A stretch of 51,583 nucleotides of DNA from Clostridiales bacterium (GTDB taxonomy: Bacteria; Bacillota; Clostridia; Oscillospirales; Oscillospiraceae): contig JAQXKZ010000047.1 of assembly GCA_029010715.1 (NCBI GenBank), positions 1 through 51,583 of the forward strand, read 5' to 3'. How positions within the stretch are numbered: the first letter of the stretch is position 1; the number at the start of each line of letters is the position of its first letter. The notes beneath the pieces were generated by a model. It worked only from the letters and a program-made list of their open reading frames with translations. It did not search any database and was not told the origin of the DNA. The position numbers and the translations under genes were made by a program. Below are positions 50,714 through 51,583 of the stretch, in pieces.

Positions 50714-51583
50714 ATGCAGAAAAAAACTCTGGAGATCACCTGCTATGTCTGCGGCGCCGGCGCCTTCGGCGTGTTCATCCGATGGCTGCAGGATCAGCTG
50801 GCCTTTGATGAAATGGGCCTGGCGAAAAACAGTGTGTTCAATTTCCTCGTCCCGCTGCTCGTGCTTGCCGCGGCCTGGATGTTCCACCGGTTTGTAAGCC
50901 AGGTCGAGAGCAGTAAGCTCTATGTACCGAAGAATTTTTGTGACGCGCTCTTTAATCCCGGCAAACTCTTTGCCGTCGCGCGCTGGACCATTGGCATGAT
51001 AATGTGCCTGGGCGCCGTGCTTCTGCTGGCAACCTCGGAAACCGATGTGGACGCGGAGTTCATACGCGTGCTGTGCATCCTCGCGCTGCTGTCGGGCATT
51101 GCCTTTCCGCTTGTGCTGGGCGCGGCCAACTACGATGAGTTTGCCCATGTCAAGCTTGTCCGCTTCGGCATGATGCTTCCCATACTGCTGTATGCCGCGT
51201 GGCTGGTGCTGTGCTATAAACAGAATGCTCTCAACAGTGTCGTCTGGGCCTATGTTATCGAGATGGCCACGATCATCGCCGCCATGCTCGCTTTCTTCCG
51301 TATTGCCGGCTTCGCCTTCTTCTCCGTAAAGTGGCAGCGCTGCCTGTTTGCGCTGATGCTCGGAGCCATGATGTGCGTAATGTCTCTCGCGGACGAGCGC
51401 TATATTGGTATGCACATAATAATGTTTGCCTCTGCGCTGATGCTGATCCTGTACAACTGGATACTTTTCGCTAATCTGAAGGACAGGCGTAAGGCAAATA
51501 AGTCCGTCGACGGTACCGTCGAGCCGGCGGAGGAGGAAGCTGCCGAGATGCCGGACGAAGGCGGCTTTGAGCGCGTCAGATAA
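50714..51583 (+). CDS. Polytopic membrane protein, function unknown
   Basis: 289 residues with about eight hydrophobic helices (beginning LEITCYVCGAGAFGVFI) and a charged, acidic C-terminal tail (last 35 residues). I recognise no family. The frame opens at an ATG at 50657, but that is the predicted transcription start and has no ribosome-binding site; the ATG at 50714 gives a protein starting MQKKTLEITC, though its upstream GGAAACGAG is only a weak match. The stop codon TAA is the last three bases of the window. Divergent from spoIID. Confidence 0.65.
   Translation: MQKKTLEITCYVCGAGAFGVFIRWLQDQLAFDEMGLAKNSVFNFLVPLLVLAAAWMFHRFVSQVESSKLYVPKNFCDALFNPGKLFAVARWTIGMIMCLGAVLLLATSETDVDAEFIRVLCILALLSGIAFPLVLGAANYDEFAHVKLVRFGMMLPILLYAAWLVLCYKQNALNSVVWAYVIEMATIIAAMLAFFRIAGFAFFSVKWQRCLFALMLGAMMCVMSLADERYIGMHIIMFASALMLILYNWILFANLKDRRKANKSVDGTVEPAEEEAAEMPDEGGFERVR

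Overview
The window looks like chromosomal core DNA from a spore-forming, Gram-positive anaerobe of the class Clostridia, most likely an Oscillospiraceae/Ruminococcaceae-type gut bacterium with moderately high G+C. The reasons are: HPr kinase beside murB-rapZ-whiA-dnaE; sporulation genes scattered along the window (ytvI-like, gpr, both dipicolinate synthase subunits, spoIID, a DacF-like carboxypeptidase); the ACT/UPF0210 pair; the efp/CD1247 pair; and strong Shine-Dalgarno sites. I see no rRNA, tRNA, CRISPR array, insertion sequence or prophage.

Layout. 1-2100 is an amino-sugar locus: a cut-off gene that may be a ROK-type kinase, an N-acylglucosamine 2-epimerase, and the decayed SIS domain of an RpiR-type regulator. 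2100-12250 carries housekeeping genes: a short aspartokinase, a YtvI-like permease, asnS, a lipid kinase, rpsT, gpr, rpmB, an anchored Pro/Thr-rich protein with nth, and ACT-UPF0210. 12390-19700 is a leftward operon hprK-murB-rapZ-whiA-dnaE, with no yvcK-like gene between rapZ and whiA. 19800-20630 is cysE behind a consensus promoter and a 39-codon Cys-rich leader ORF. 20700-25130 holds a secreted leucine-rich-repeat protein and an operon of an SPFH membrane protein, a small ribbon-helix-helix regulator and an ABC exporter. 25480-34380 is the largest unit: ten overlapping genes for an Mrp/Mbh-type cation/proton antiporter with four NuoL/M/N-like ion-pumping subunits and no hydrogenase or NADH-oxidising subunit in sight. 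34600-42840 has the CD1247 protein, efp, a possible 37-residue protein, a Xaa-Pro peptidase with a two-component system, a D,D-carboxypeptidase, and a KdpDE-like two-component system without kdpFABC. 43100-51583 has a PH-like membrane protein, a C-terminally short MocR regulator divergent from pyridoxal kinase, dipicolinate synthase dpaAB, thyA-folA, an acetyltransferase, spoIID and an uncharacterised membrane protein.

How parts may work together. The strongest regulatory signal is the CRCCRPCC leader peptide in front of cysE, which suggests cysteine-responsive attenuation of the first committed step of cysteine synthesis. Two identical palindromes 11 bp apart over the promoter of the SPFH operon suggest autoregulation by the ribbon-helix-helix protein it encodes. 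The antiporter operon has PhoB/OmpR-like direct repeats on both sides of its promoter, and two OmpR-family regulators are encoded 4-8 kb downstream. Functions are from recognisable motifs and gene order; regulatory models are inference.
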